A stretch of 64,000 nt of DNA, taken from positions 186,001 to 250,000 of the forward strand of contig JAEUUF010000026.1 of assembly GCA_016787645.1 (NCBI GenBank), given 5' to 3'. This DNA comes from Cyclobacteriaceae bacterium (GTDB taxonomy: Bacteria; Bacteroidota; Bacteroidia; Cytophagales; Cyclobacteriaceae). The notes below the pieces were generated by a model. It had not been told where the DNA came from. It made no database searches and saw only the letters and a program-made list of their open reading frames with translations. Positions 43,860-52,674 of the stretch are shown piece after piece (position 1 is the stretch's first letter; each line of letters begins with the position of its first letter). Position numbers and translations under genes: made by a program.

Positions 43860-44248
43860 ATCAGAAATATTTTTCGCGGCAAAAGCTAGTACTTTCTCCT
43901 CTCAGGTTCAATAACAAATGCTTCCTCCAATGGCCAATCGCACAGAACCTTGAGCGCAATCGGATGCAGTTGATCTGTTCGTGCAAGATTTCATTGATGA
44001 TCACCATATGGCTCAACATAGCATTTACCTGGACGAACCCGATGACACGCTGGAAAGGTTTTGGCGGCCCGGTTTGTGGAGGTATTAACACGATAGGCCT
44101 GACGCTTGGCAGGTACGGAAAGCTTTGATCGAGGTGAACTGTTCCTTGTATTCGATGAAAAGGCAAATCACTAACCCTGGGTCAACTTCTGTCGTATACA
44201 GGAGTTATATCGATAACCTCACCTATCATCCGCCCTGGGCGGAGCGCC
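43860..44248. other. Gene-free gap, possible relic reading frame
   Basis: No convincing gene is seen in these 389 bases. One short frame (about 43960-44089) reads DDHHMAQHSIYLDEPDD, is charged and protein-like, and stops with TAA, and after a shift of frame DRPDAWQVRKALIEVNCSLYS follows. This could be the remains of a small gene, but I cannot identify a family. No strong hairpin, repeat or RNA structure is apparent. Confidence 0.35.
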
Positions 44249-44920
44249 ATGAAAAGCAAGCAAAACATTATTCAATTCGGTGAAAAAGTGGAGGGGTTCA
44301 ACATCCCGGTGTTGAACGAACGTGAAATACGAGCCGCAGCCGGAATCCTCTTTGTGTTTATGCTCATTGCACTGATGATGATCCTTTTCAAAGGAAATTT
44401 TCTGATGATCAAGTACATCATCATCCTGTTTCTGACCGACATGGTCATACGGGTGTTTGTCAATCCCCGCTACTCCCCCATGCTGATCATTGGACGGCTG
44501 ATCGTCAGCCGGCAGAACCCGGAATATGTGGGGGCACCTCAGAAGAAATTCGCCTGGAAAATCGGGATTGCCTTCGCGAGTTTTATGCTCTTCCTGATGA
44601 TCATCCTGAATTCGTACAGCATCCTGACCGGCCTCACCTGCCTGTTCTGCCTGGTGTTTCTCTTCTTTGAATCAGCGTTTGGCATCTGCCTCGGCTGCCT
44701 CGTCTACAGTGTATTCTACAAGGACAAAGTCCAGTATTGTCCTGGGGAGATATGCGATGTGAAGAACAAACACGATATCCAAAAGACTTCCGTATCACAA
44801 TGGCTGATCCTCGCGGGCTTTATTGCCTATATCTTCCTGGCCGTCTCGTTGTTCAACGACACCTTCAGCGAAAAGCCCAGGAATCTCTGGAAGATTCTGA
44901 GCGAGGCTACGCATCAATAA
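44249..44920 (+). CDS. DUF4395 integral membrane protein
   Basis: The protein has 223 residues and about four membrane helices. The DUF4395 features are seen: the conserved NPRYSPMLIIGRLIV loop, VGAPQKKFAWKIG before the second pair of helices, and FGICLGCLVYS with two Cys. The Cys-containing end (YCPGEICDV) is present in many members. DUF4395 is linked in other genomes to thiol and sulfur metabolism, but the function is not established. The neighbours are convergent. Confidence 0.83.
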   Translation: MKSKQNIIQFGEKVEGFNIPVLNEREIRAAAGILFVFMLIALMMILFKGNFLMIKYIIILFLTDMVIRVFVNPRYSPMLIIGRLIVSRQNPEYVGAPQKKFAWKIGIAFASFMLFLMIILNSYSILTGLTCLFCLVFLFFESAFGICLGCLVYSVFYKDKVQYCPGEICDVKNKHDIQKTSVSQWLILAGFIAYIFLAVSLFNDTFSEKPRNLWKILSEATHQ

Positions 44921-44921
44921 C

Positions 44922-46004
44922 TTACTTGTTCAACGGCATCGCGCCTGACAGGTTGATAAACTCGACGCGGCGGTTCTTGGCTTTGTTGACCGGTGTGTCA
45001 TTGGGCGCTATCGGTGCTGATTCTCCCTTGCCCTCCGTCTCCAACCGCTCGATGGCAATGGCAAACCGGGAGTTCATTTCATTCTTCACGGCCAAAGCCC
45101 TTCTTTTTGAGAGTTCAAGATTGGCACCCTCGTCCCCATCGGCATCGGTATGTCCCACAATCTTCAGACGCACCGTACTGTTTTCTTTCATCACGTCAGC
45201 AATTTCTTTCAACGTGGCGTATGACTCCGGCTTTAACTTGTCAGCGTTCACGTCAAAGGTGATGCCGTAGGTAACCAGTTTGCCCTCCTTCAATAGTTTG
45301 TTCCTGAGGTCCGGGAAACCGGCGGCAATCCTGAAATTGCCAATAGCCGGAGTGGCTTCATCGCTGGCCTGCAACCTGAAAATGTTGTAAGTATACCCGG
45401 CTATCAACCCGCGAGGTAGATCGAGGATCTTACTTTCATTTGCATAAATCCGGATACGTTGTTTTTGTACCCACACCGCCATGTGGTATTTCTCATTGAT
45501 CTTGAACTGAAATGAGCTGCTTCCATGGTCTTTATACCCGCCGTCCTTTTCTGAATAATTGGTCCACGTGACCGCATCAAATGTGGGTGTCACCCTGATG
45601 CCCGATTTACCCGGGATGGCCCCGCCTTCCATGGGATCATCGAGGGTTCCGGACAGGACATAAAGATCAAGGCCATCCATGTATTCCATCCCGCTGGCCG
45701 AGCGAGGTATCAGGTCAAATTCAATGGTAAAGTTCTCCGAGAAGGACTCTCTTGCTTCAGGAATGAAATAGCCACCTTTGGTCAGTTGAAACCACCTTCC
45801 TGGGAATTTGTTCATGGTGACAATCTCACCGCTGCCGGAGGTATTCCATGCGGCCGGAAAATCCCCCAGGTTTTCTGTAGTAAACTCATCATAGAAGATG
45901 ACTTTTTCACCTGGAATAAAGTCGTACTTGGATTGTATGTAGTTCTCATCCTGGGCGGCCACCACCTGTGCTGCTGCCAGGAACGCAAATAAAAACCGTT
46001 TCAT
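44922..46004 (-). CDS. OmpA-family outer-membrane protein with concanavalin-like N-domain
   Basis: The protein has 360 residues: a signal peptide (1-17), a jelly-roll domain (about 30-230; FSENFTIEFDLIPRSASGMEY and GVKVWVQKQRIRIYANESK-like strands), then an OmpA peptidoglycan-binding domain (about 245-360; LKIVGHTDADGDEGANLELS, RALAVKNEM, KNRRVEFINL). A combination of LamG-like ligand binding and wall anchoring suggests an envelope adhesion or stabilising role. It is convergent with the DUF4395 gene. Confidence 0.83.
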   Translation of the reverse strand: MKRFLFAFLAAAQVVAAQDENYIQSKYDFIPGEKVIFYDEFTTENLGDFPAAWNTSGSGEIVTMNKFPGRWFQLTKGGYFIPEARESFSENFTIEFDLIPRSASGMEYMDGLDLYVLSGTLDDPMEGGAIPGKSGIRVTPTFDAVTWTNYSEKDGGYKDHGSSSFQFKINEKYHMAVWVQKQRIRIYANESKILDLPRGLIAGYTYNIFRLQASDEATPAIGNFRIAAGFPDLRNKLLKEGKLVTYGITFDVNADKLKPESYATLKEIADVMKENSTVRLKIVGHTDADGDEGANLELSKRRALAVKNEMNSRFAIAIERLETEGKGESAPIAPNDTPVNKAKNRRVEFINLSGAMPLNK

Positions 46005-46122
46005 TATGAAAATGATTTGATGGACAAACCATGCAAGTTTGCCTGGAACTTACAATCCCTCAATGACTTCTGTCATTCTCAGTAATGACCGGAGGCGCTC
46101 GGAGAACGGCTCAATCGGTATC

Positions 46123-47019
46123 TTAATTGAAGAATCGCTGGGTAGATTTCAGGTCGTGACTTGGCAAACAGATCGTTGGCCGTTCACGGCAATACTGTTT
46201 GATTTTTTCAAGGGTTTGACGGGCCACATGTCGATCCGCGTTGATACCCGGGACGAAGCCCGACACGATTTGGGAATACGTGAAGCAAGCATCTCCGGCA
46301 AAGAAAAAATCGGCCTGACTGGTCTTGAAAATTACCGACTGATGGTACGGTGTATGACCCGGTGTGGGAACGATCACCACATCTCCGGCCTTGGTGAGCA
46401 CATGCCCGCTTTCAAAGGGACCACCCACATCATCAAAATGACCAATCAGGTGCGGATCGAACCATGATGGATAGATGCTTTCCACAAACGCGTAAGGTCT
46501 TACAAACTCCTTATGAGCCACCAGGATCTCCGCTTTGGGAAAGTATCCCAGCCCACCCGCATGATCAAGGTGAAGATGTGTAAGGATCACCCAACGAACC
46601 GTGTCCGGGTGAATCCCCAACAAGTTCAGCTGTGCCAGCAGGTCAGAAGTCTCATTAACATTGATGCGCGCCAGGTGCTGATTAAGCCAGCCGTTCATCC
46701 CTCCCCCTTTGATGTGCTCTGGCCGGCTTGAACGCGCCGTCTCACCCGTATCAATCACAATGGTGCCCTCCGGGTGCTCGATGACCCAGGAGTAGATAGG
46801 CATCCAATCGTCCCAGGTAGGATCCAGTAAAACGAAATACGGCCCCAGGATGGAGTGGACGTGGGCATTTCGGTACTTTACCCAGCCACACGTAATGGCG
46901 TGGATCCTGATGCCGTCAACAACACGGGTGTAAATTCCATGTTCATTGAGTCCTCGCACGAGTAGCGCATGGTTGAGCGCTTCCTCCGGATGAACTCCAA
47001 CCGGGGTAGAGTGATTCAT
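46123..47019 (-). CDS. MBL-fold metallohydrolase (AHL-lactonase-like)
   Basis: The protein has 298 residues and a complete binuclear zinc site: THLHLDHAGG (His148, His150, Asp152, His153), the His in TPGHTPYHQSV, the Asp in FFAGDACF and the last His in LPSHD. WLNQHLARI and the spacing resemble the AiiA-type lactonase branch of the family, which opens N-acyl-homoserine lactones, but other substrates are possible. There is no signal peptide. It ends the minus-strand run that includes the GH3 gene (16-base gap), though a role in glycan use is doubtful. Confidence 0.78.
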   Translation of the reverse strand: MNHSTPVGVHPEEALNHALLVRGLNEHGIYTRVVDGIRIHAITCGWVKYRNAHVHSILGPYFVLLDPTWDDWMPIYSWVIEHPEGTIVIDTGETARSSRPEHIKGGGMNGWLNQHLARINVNETSDLLAQLNLLGIHPDTVRWVILTHLHLDHAGGLGYFPKAEILVAHKEFVRPYAFVESIYPSWFDPHLIGHFDDVGGPFESGHVLTKAGDVVIVPTPGHTPYHQSVIFKTSQADFFFAGDACFTYSQIVSGFVPGINADRHVARQTLEKIKQYCRERPTICLPSHDLKSTQRFFN

Positions 47020-47035
47020 AGGCTTGGGTTAGGTC

Positions 47036-49261
47036 CTACTTCAGTTCAAATTCCGCCTGCTTTACATCCCGGGAATTGCCGCCAGCAAATACCCGAAACT
47101 TACCAGGCTCACTGCCGAATGTCATGTCTTTACGATAGAATGACAAGTCTGAATTACACAAGCGGAAATGAATTTCTTTCGATTCTCCGGGCTTCAGCGA
47201 GACCTTCTGGAATCCCTTGAGCTCCATCACAGGCCGGGTCACCGACCCTACCTCGTCCTTCACGTAAAGCTGAACGACCTCTACTCCTTCCTTGCTTCCG
47301 GAGTTGGTAATCTTCACACTCACGTCCAGTGTATCCCGACTGGTCATCGTATTCGAACTCAGCACCGGAGCCTCATAGCTGAATGTCGTGTAGCTGAGTC
47401 CGTAGCCAAACGGATACAGCGGCGTATTCACTTCGTCGATATACTTTGACGTATACTTGTTATTGACTTCAAGCGGCCGACCGGTATTCTTCATGCTGTA
47501 ATAGATCGGGACCTGGCCTACCACCCGGGGGAAGGTCACCGGTAGTTTACCCGACGGGTTGTAGTCGCCAAACAACACATCGGCGATGGCGTGGCCCGCT
47601 TGTGTTCCCAGGTACCAGGTTTCAAGGATGGCCGGCGCATGGTCGTTAATCCAGGTTATCGTTAAAGGACGGCCATTCATCAGCACCACGACCACCGGCT
47701 TACCAGTTTTCTGGATCTCTTCGACAAGCCGTTGCTGAATACCTGGCAAGTCCAGGGACGTGCGGCTGGCTGCCTCTCCTGTCATCAATCCTCCTTCGCC
47801 TACGGCCAGCACCACCACATCCGCCTGTCGGGCGAGCCGGATCGCCTCCGCCAGGTACTGCGTGGAATCACCGGTGATGCTGCATCCCTTTGCATAGCTG
47901 ACCTTGGTGGCCGGGGAAACCGCCGCCTTTATTCCCTCGAGCAGTGTGACCGATTTCTTCCAGTCACCGGCCGCTGACCATGAGCCAATCATATCGCGCC
48001 GCGCATTGGCCAGGGGACCGATCACAGCCAGTTGCTTTACATTTTTTGACAAGGGAAGTATCGCCTTGTCACCACCCTCATTCTTTAACAGCACAATCGA
48101 CTTTCTGGACATGTCCCTGGCAGCTTCCAGGAACTCCGGCTTCATCACAGTACTTTGCTCACGCTGAGTATCACTGAAGCGGTAGGGATCCTTGAAGAGT
48201 CCCAATTCAAATTTCTTTCTCAGGATTCGGCGGACGGACTGGTCAATGAGGCTCTCCTTGATCTTGCCTTCCTTCACCAGCCTCGGAAGTGCATCCTGGT
48301 AAAACCCAGCTTGCATATCCATGTCGAGACCAGCGGTGAGCGCCAGGGCGGCTGCCGACGCCGTGTCTGCGGCCACGCCATGTGGAATTAGCTCCATCAC
48401 TGAGGTATAATCGCTAACTACAAATCCATCGAATTTCAATTCCTTCCGAAGCACTTCATTCAACAGGTATTCACTGGCGGTAGCCGGCACGCCATCATAG
48501 TCGTTGAATGATGACATTACCGTAGCAGAACCTGCCTTAACCGCGGCAGCATAGGGTGGCAGGTAGACATCCCGAAACATCCGTTCAGACATATCCACAG
48601 AATGATATTCACGCCCCGCCTGCGGAGCGCCGTAGGCGGCAAAGTGTTTAACACAAGCCAGCACTGCGCCCACGTCGCCATAGCCTTTTCCCTGGAATCC
48701 GCGTACGCGGGCGGCCGCAATCTGGGAGCCGAGATAGGTATCCTCACCAGATCCCTCGGCCATCCTTCCCCATCGGGGGTCACGGGCTATATCCACCATG
48801 GGTGCGAAGGTCCAGTGAATTCCTTCAGCCGACGCCTCTTCTGCAGCAATCCGGTCCGCACGTTCAATGGCTTCCATGTCCCAACTGGCTGCTTGCCCGA
48901 GAGGAATTGGGAATATGGTTCGGTGACCATGCACCACATCGTATCCGAACAATAAGGGGATTTTGAGGCGCGTTTGCTCAACAGCCAGCTGCTGGAGTTC
49001 ACGAGTGTACTTGGCGGTGAACGCATTGAAGATGGCGCCCACCCTGCCTTTTCGGATATCCTCCTTGTAGCCTTCCCGCATGGTGGGCCCGGTGACGTCC
49101 CAGTCACTCGTGTACAGGGACAATTGGCCAATCTTTTCTTCCAGGGTCATCAAGGAAAGTAAGGAATCAACGCTACCGGACAGTTTGTCTTCTGGCTTGT
49201 CCGTTGAAGCGCAGGAACTCATGAGCGCCAGCAGGGAGAATATTGTCAGGTGTTTGAGCAT
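47036..49261 (-). CDS. GH3 beta-glucosidase lipoprotein (BglX-like)
   Basis: The protein has 741 residues and a lipobox signal (LMSSC, Cys17). The GH3 domain has VKHFAAYG (about 205), and the nucleophile Asp284 is in FDGFVVSDYTSVMEL. The GH3 C-domain and a C-terminal fibronectin-like domain (about 650-741; GVEVVQLYVKDEVGSVTRPVMELKGF-type sequence) follow. It would split beta-linked glucosides in the periplasm. It is the sixth gene of the SusCD locus, 19 bases after the first GH144 gene; its pairing with GH144 points to sophoro-oligosaccharides. Confidence 0.9.
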   Translation of the reverse strand: MLKHLTIFSLLALMSSCASTDKPEDKLSGSVDSLLSLMTLEEKIGQLSLYTSDWDVTGPTMREGYKEDIRKGRVGAIFNAFTAKYTRELQQLAVEQTRLKIPLLFGYDVVHGHRTIFPIPLGQAASWDMEAIERADRIAAEEASAEGIHWTFAPMVDIARDPRWGRMAEGSGEDTYLGSQIAAARVRGFQGKGYGDVGAVLACVKHFAAYGAPQAGREYHSVDMSERMFRDVYLPPYAAAVKAGSATVMSSFNDYDGVPATASEYLLNEVLRKELKFDGFVVSDYTSVMELIPHGVAADTASAAALALTAGLDMDMQAGFYQDALPRLVKEGKIKESLIDQSVRRILRKKFELGLFKDPYRFSDTQREQSTVMKPEFLEAARDMSRKSIVLLKNEGGDKAILPLSKNVKQLAVIGPLANARRDMIGSWSAAGDWKKSVTLLEGIKAAVSPATKVSYAKGCSITGDSTQYLAEAIRLARQADVVVLAVGEGGLMTGEAASRTSLDLPGIQQRLVEEIQKTGKPVVVVLMNGRPLTITWINDHAPAILETWYLGTQAGHAIADVLFGDYNPSGKLPVTFPRVVGQVPIYYSMKNTGRPLEVNNKYTSKYIDEVNTPLYPFGYGLSYTTFSYEAPVLSSNTMTSRDTLDVSVKITNSGSKEGVEVVQLYVKDEVGSVTRPVMELKGFQKVSLKPGESKEIHFRLCNSDLSFYRKDMTFGSEPGKFRVFAGGNSRDVKQAEFELK

Positions 49262-49280
49262 ATTTTATTTAGGCACATAT

Positions 49281-51272
49281 TCAGTTGGAGAAACCTAATT
49301 TAGTCATGGCCGTCTGTACTTCAGGAGCCGACATGAACAGATTCCACAGCAAACCTGTTCGGTGATTCTCGATCATCACAATGATGGGGCCTTGATCGAT
49401 GGCCAGGTAGGAAGTGGCGTACCAATCCTTCCCGGGGTTAAATGCATCGTAGAAACCGTAAGATCCCCACAACCGGTCGCCGAGGTTATAATAGAAGAAC
49501 TTCAGGGCCTTCATGGATTCGGTGGGTGTATAAGGGAAGGAGGACAATGCCGCCGTAGGTGAAATAACACCAAGGTCGTTGGTGGGCGAATGGGCAGAAT
49601 AACCCGACTCATTATCGCTCGCGGTTAACCCCCAGCATTGATCGCTATACCCGATTTTTCCCGACGGATTCGCCACACAATAGTCATGGTTGATCAGTGA
49701 GTGATTGACATTCTGCGTCCAATAATTCGCGTAAGTATCCGAGAGCCCCGTGGGGTTAAATCCAAGGAATGAATAATGGGCAAAGAACAAAGGGCCTCCG
49801 AGATCCGAACCCAATGGAAGTACATGGCCATAGAACGTTTTGCCGTTTACGATTCCACCACTTCGTGCCCAGCCCTGGTGATAGACCGGGGCATTAATGG
49901 TGTGCGTTGGGGAACCGGCGGCCAGCACATACATGATCAGCGCTTCATTATAACCGCGGACAGGGAAATTCATCTTCCAGGCTACCGTGGGTGACCAGTG
50001 CCAGTAAAGCACATTTTCACCACCCTTGGTATACCAGTCAAATTCAACCGCTTCCCATAACGCGTTGATCTTTTGGATAACTGAATTTTCCGTGGCATCC
50101 AGGGGGTTGAGAAACTGGCGGGCGGCCAGGAGGCCTTGCAGCATGAAGGAAGTTTCTACAAGATCGCCGCCATTGTCGTCGGGGCTGAAGGGCACCACAT
50201 CACCCGTATTGCCATTCATCCAGTGCGGCCACGCTCCATGAAACCGGTCAGCAGTTTGCAAAAAGGATACGATGGTGTTCAGGCGACTCACGCCCTGAGA
50301 CCGTGTAATAAAATTTCGTTGGATACCCACGAGGATGGCCATTACGCCAAAGCCCGAACCACCCGTGGTGACGATATCGCCCGATGTATTTCGTTCACGG
50401 GCGAGGCCACTATTCGGGTGCGCAAAGTCCCAGAAGTATTTAAAGGTCTGCTGCTGAACCAGGGTGAGCAGCTCATCATCGGTAATCACCGGGAACACGG
50501 GCGTTGGATCCACGGCGGAATAGAATTCCTTGACATAGACACTGGCTACTTCCCCTTGTGCGCCAAGAATTTGATCAGAGATAAAAAGCCGGTAGCGTCT
50601 GAATCCTTTCAGGGGCTCGATCACGTTGATCGTAAGTTTTTGATTTCCGTTGGAGAGTGCCAAGGTGGCATTTAAGGCTGGCGGGCCCAGGATTTGAATG
50701 GTAGTCGCATTGATGGTGGTGGGATCTACAGGGGCGGAAAAATTCACTTCAAGGGTCAGGCCTGTTAATGGCACGTTGATTACCGTTTGAGTTAAGGGTG
50801 AAACTACCTGGGCTCCGATCTTCAGGCCCTGGATAGTGAGTGGCGTGGCTATGGTGGTAAACTCAAAAACGGCGCCGTTGAAAATTTCACCAAGCTTTCC
50901 TTTGACCGTGTTGGAAATGACAAGCCGGTAAGCCTTGTTCCCCAACAACGGTTGGAGCGGCATTAGGGAAAATGATTTGGAGTTGTTTGGAAACGAGAAG
51001 GTAACGGGGACAGCAACATTATTGAGTGTCAAGGTAACACCTGCGATTACTGAGGCGGTATCCAATGCGGATGAGAATTCACCTACAAAAGCCTGGTCGG
51101 ATGGAACCCCTGTGTTGGGAGAGCCCGCGGTCAACGCCGCTGACCCGGCACGCAGCTCGATTAACTGGAGCATGCCGGTAGGAACGGTATCGCTTGTTTT
51201 CTGGCACGATGCCACCAGGAGTAGCAACGAAAGGCAGAAATAAGCGACGATGTACTTTTGCGGGCGTTTCAT
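49281..51272 (-). CDS. GH144-family lipoprotein with two Big_5 domains
   Basis: The protein has about 663 residues and a lipobox signal (LLLVASC). Two Ig-like Big_5 domains occupy about 20-235 (GVPSDQAFVGEFSSALD; GLTLEVNFSAPVDP), then a C-terminal GH144 (Glycoamylase, PF10091) domain with FKYFWDFAHPNSGLARERN, RGYNEALIMYVLAAGSPTHT, CWGLTASDNESGY and YLAIDQGPI. The best characterised GH144 enzymes are endo-beta-1,2-glucanases. It is likely on the cell surface. The in-frame start at 51323 would cross a terminator, so the ATG at 51272 is used. Confidence 0.85.
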   Translation of the reverse strand: MKRPQKYIVAYFCLSLLLLVASCQKTSDTVPTGMLQLIELRAGSAALTAGSPNTGVPSDQAFVGEFSSALDTASVIAGVTLTLNNVAVPVTFSFPNNSKSFSLMPLQPLLGNKAYRLVISNTVKGKLGEIFNGAVFEFTTIATPLTIQGLKIGAQVVSPLTQTVINVPLTGLTLEVNFSAPVDPTTINATTIQILGPPALNATLALSNGNQKLTINVIEPLKGFRRYRLFISDQILGAQGEVASVYVKEFYSAVDPTPVFPVITDDELLTLVQQQTFKYFWDFAHPNSGLARERNTSGDIVTTGGSGFGVMAILVGIQRNFITRSQGVSRLNTIVSFLQTADRFHGAWPHWMNGNTGDVVPFSPDDNGGDLVETSFMLQGLLAARQFLNPLDATENSVIQKINALWEAVEFDWYTKGGENVLYWHWSPTVAWKMNFPVRGYNEALIMYVLAAGSPTHTINAPVYHQGWARSGGIVNGKTFYGHVLPLGSDLGGPLFFAHYSFLGFNPTGLSDTYANYWTQNVNHSLINHDYCVANPSGKIGYSDQCWGLTASDNESGYSAHSPTNDLGVISPTAALSSFPYTPTESMKALKFFYYNLGDRLWGSYGFYDAFNPGKDWYATSYLAIDQGPIIVMIENHRTGLLWNLFMSAPEVQTAMTKLGFSN

Positions 51273-51288
51273 CAGGATATGAGAAGAA

Positions 51289-51317
51289 AAGGGTTTCCGG
51301 ATCAACCGGAAACCCTT
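51289..51317 (-). terminator. Terminator-like perfect 12-bp hairpin
   Basis: On the minus strand AAGGGTTTCCGG, a 5-base loop, then CCGGAAACCCTT, followed by TTCTTCTC with four T at the start (part of the stem arm is included). It lies in the 74-base gap between the glycan-binding protein gene and the GH144 gene. It would lower read-through from the susC, susD and binding-protein genes into the enzyme genes. Confidence 0.7.
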
Positions 51318-51346
51318 ATTCAATCAAACTAAACCAAAACTAAATA

Positions 51347-52615
51347 CTAAGGCTTCTCGGCTGTGTAGAGCGCTACGATTTCCGCCTCCGTCAACGCGCC
51401 TTTCCAGATTCTCAGGTCATCCATGAGACCTTTGAAGTGGTTGTTCGCCGGATCAGCAGGATCAGCCCATGTGTCCGTGATGATACGGTTGCCGCTGGCC
51501 TGGATAAATCCAAGAGCGAGCTTGTTGCCGCCACCGGTGGTATTGCCAGCAAACTTCACGCCTGCTGCAAACTGCTTGCAAGGTGACGTGCAGGTAGGCC
51601 ACAGGTTGAAATCCCATGAACGGGTCTTCTGTCCATCTACATACATGGTTCCGACCTTCGTGGATGCCTTGTAGGTGCACACCACGTGAACCCAACGATC
51701 CTTAAAGAAGGAAGCGATACCACCAGAACCGGTCACGTCTTTGGCAAACGTAGAACCCTGCCAGCCGTTCGGGTTACCATTCCACCAGGTATCTTCAGCA
51801 TCCGTCAGGCCGCCTCCGATGTCATAGCGGGTAGCCAGTTTCACACCTTTGTCAAGGGCTGTCCAAGGGCCGCCCATGATCTCAAACTGGAAGCCATACC
51901 AGCCGGCAAGACCGAGTACAAAATGAGATTCTTTGGTTCCGTCGGGTTTGATCCAGAAGCTGATACTGAAGTCAGGTCCTACCATGAAGCCGTCCCCATT
52001 CGGAACTTCCACGATGGAAGTAGTTCCGTTGAAGCTGGCTGCCAGGCCGGCAAAACCAAAGCGGTCTGCCACAAACGTCATGTTCTTTACATCAGCTGCA
52101 TCGGGCGTGTGGGCCCCGGTGGCATCTGTCAGGTTGCCGTTGAAGGGGAAGAAGGCTAGCAAGTTGGATTCCTGGGGTGTTGTCACCACCGGAGGACCGA
52201 ACGACTTGAACGTGAACTCTGCCGCAGAAGCAGCACCACCATCACTGGCCTTCAGGCCTGCGGTGACCGCTACCGTATGATTGGTACCCGTGGGCAAATC
52301 ATTCGTCGGGTCAATGGTAACCACTGCGCCATCCACGGTAATCGTGGAGGCAACAGTCACGCCATTTACCTTCAGCGAAATGTTCGCGGCAGTGGCCGTT
52401 GTCGCATTCACCGCTTTGTTGAAAGTAGCAACTACTGAGGCATTCAGCGGGATGGCCGTAGCCGAGGTAGCGCCATCGAGGGCCACGCCACCGTCTGTCT
52501 TGAGGCTGGACAAGACGAGCGCTCCGGGCGTCTCATCTTTGGAGCAGCTCTCCATGTACATGCTGGTCGCTCCCGCAAAGAGCACCAGCAACATCACATA
52601 CTTCACTTTTCTCAT
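51347..52615 (-). CDS. Surface glycan-binding protein candidate (Big_5 and LamG domains)
   Basis: The protein has 422 residues and a likely lipoprotein signal (YMESCSK, Cys24). A Big_5 Ig-like domain (about 35-140) is followed by a LamG/concanavalin-like domain (about 150-422; FPFNGNLTDATG, NGDGFMVGPDFSISFWIKP, HVVCTYKASTKVGTMYVDGQ, MDDLRIWKGALTEAEI). Its place directly after susD is where surface glycan-binding proteins usually sit. It would hold the substrate at the surface next to the SusCD complex. Confidence 0.8.
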   Translation of the reverse strand: MRKVKYVMLLVLFAGATSMYMESCSKDETPGALVLSSLKTDGGVALDGATSATAIPLNASVVATFNKAVNATTATAANISLKVNGVTVASTITVDGAVVTIDPTNDLPTGTNHTVAVTAGLKASDGGAASAAEFTFKSFGPPVVTTPQESNLLAFFPFNGNLTDATGAHTPDAADVKNMTFVADRFGFAGLAASFNGTTSIVEVPNGDGFMVGPDFSISFWIKPDGTKESHFVLGLAGWYGFQFEIMGGPWTALDKGVKLATRYDIGGGLTDAEDTWWNGNPNGWQGSTFAKDVTGSGGIASFFKDRWVHVVCTYKASTKVGTMYVDGQKTRSWDFNLWPTCTSPCKQFAAGVKFAGNTTGGGNKLALGFIQASGNRIITDTWADPADPANNHFKGLMDDLRIWKGALTEAEIVALYTAEKP

Positions 52616-52674
52616 AATTGATCGTTTAGTTATGGTTTAACGAATAAAAAGAAATTGTATAGAAAATTGACTAG

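Noticed and set aside
46123-47019. MBL gene as a functional member of the glucan locus
   Set aside because: It is close to GH3 on the same strand, but its fold and motifs have no known tie to glycan breakdown; proximity alone is weak evidence.
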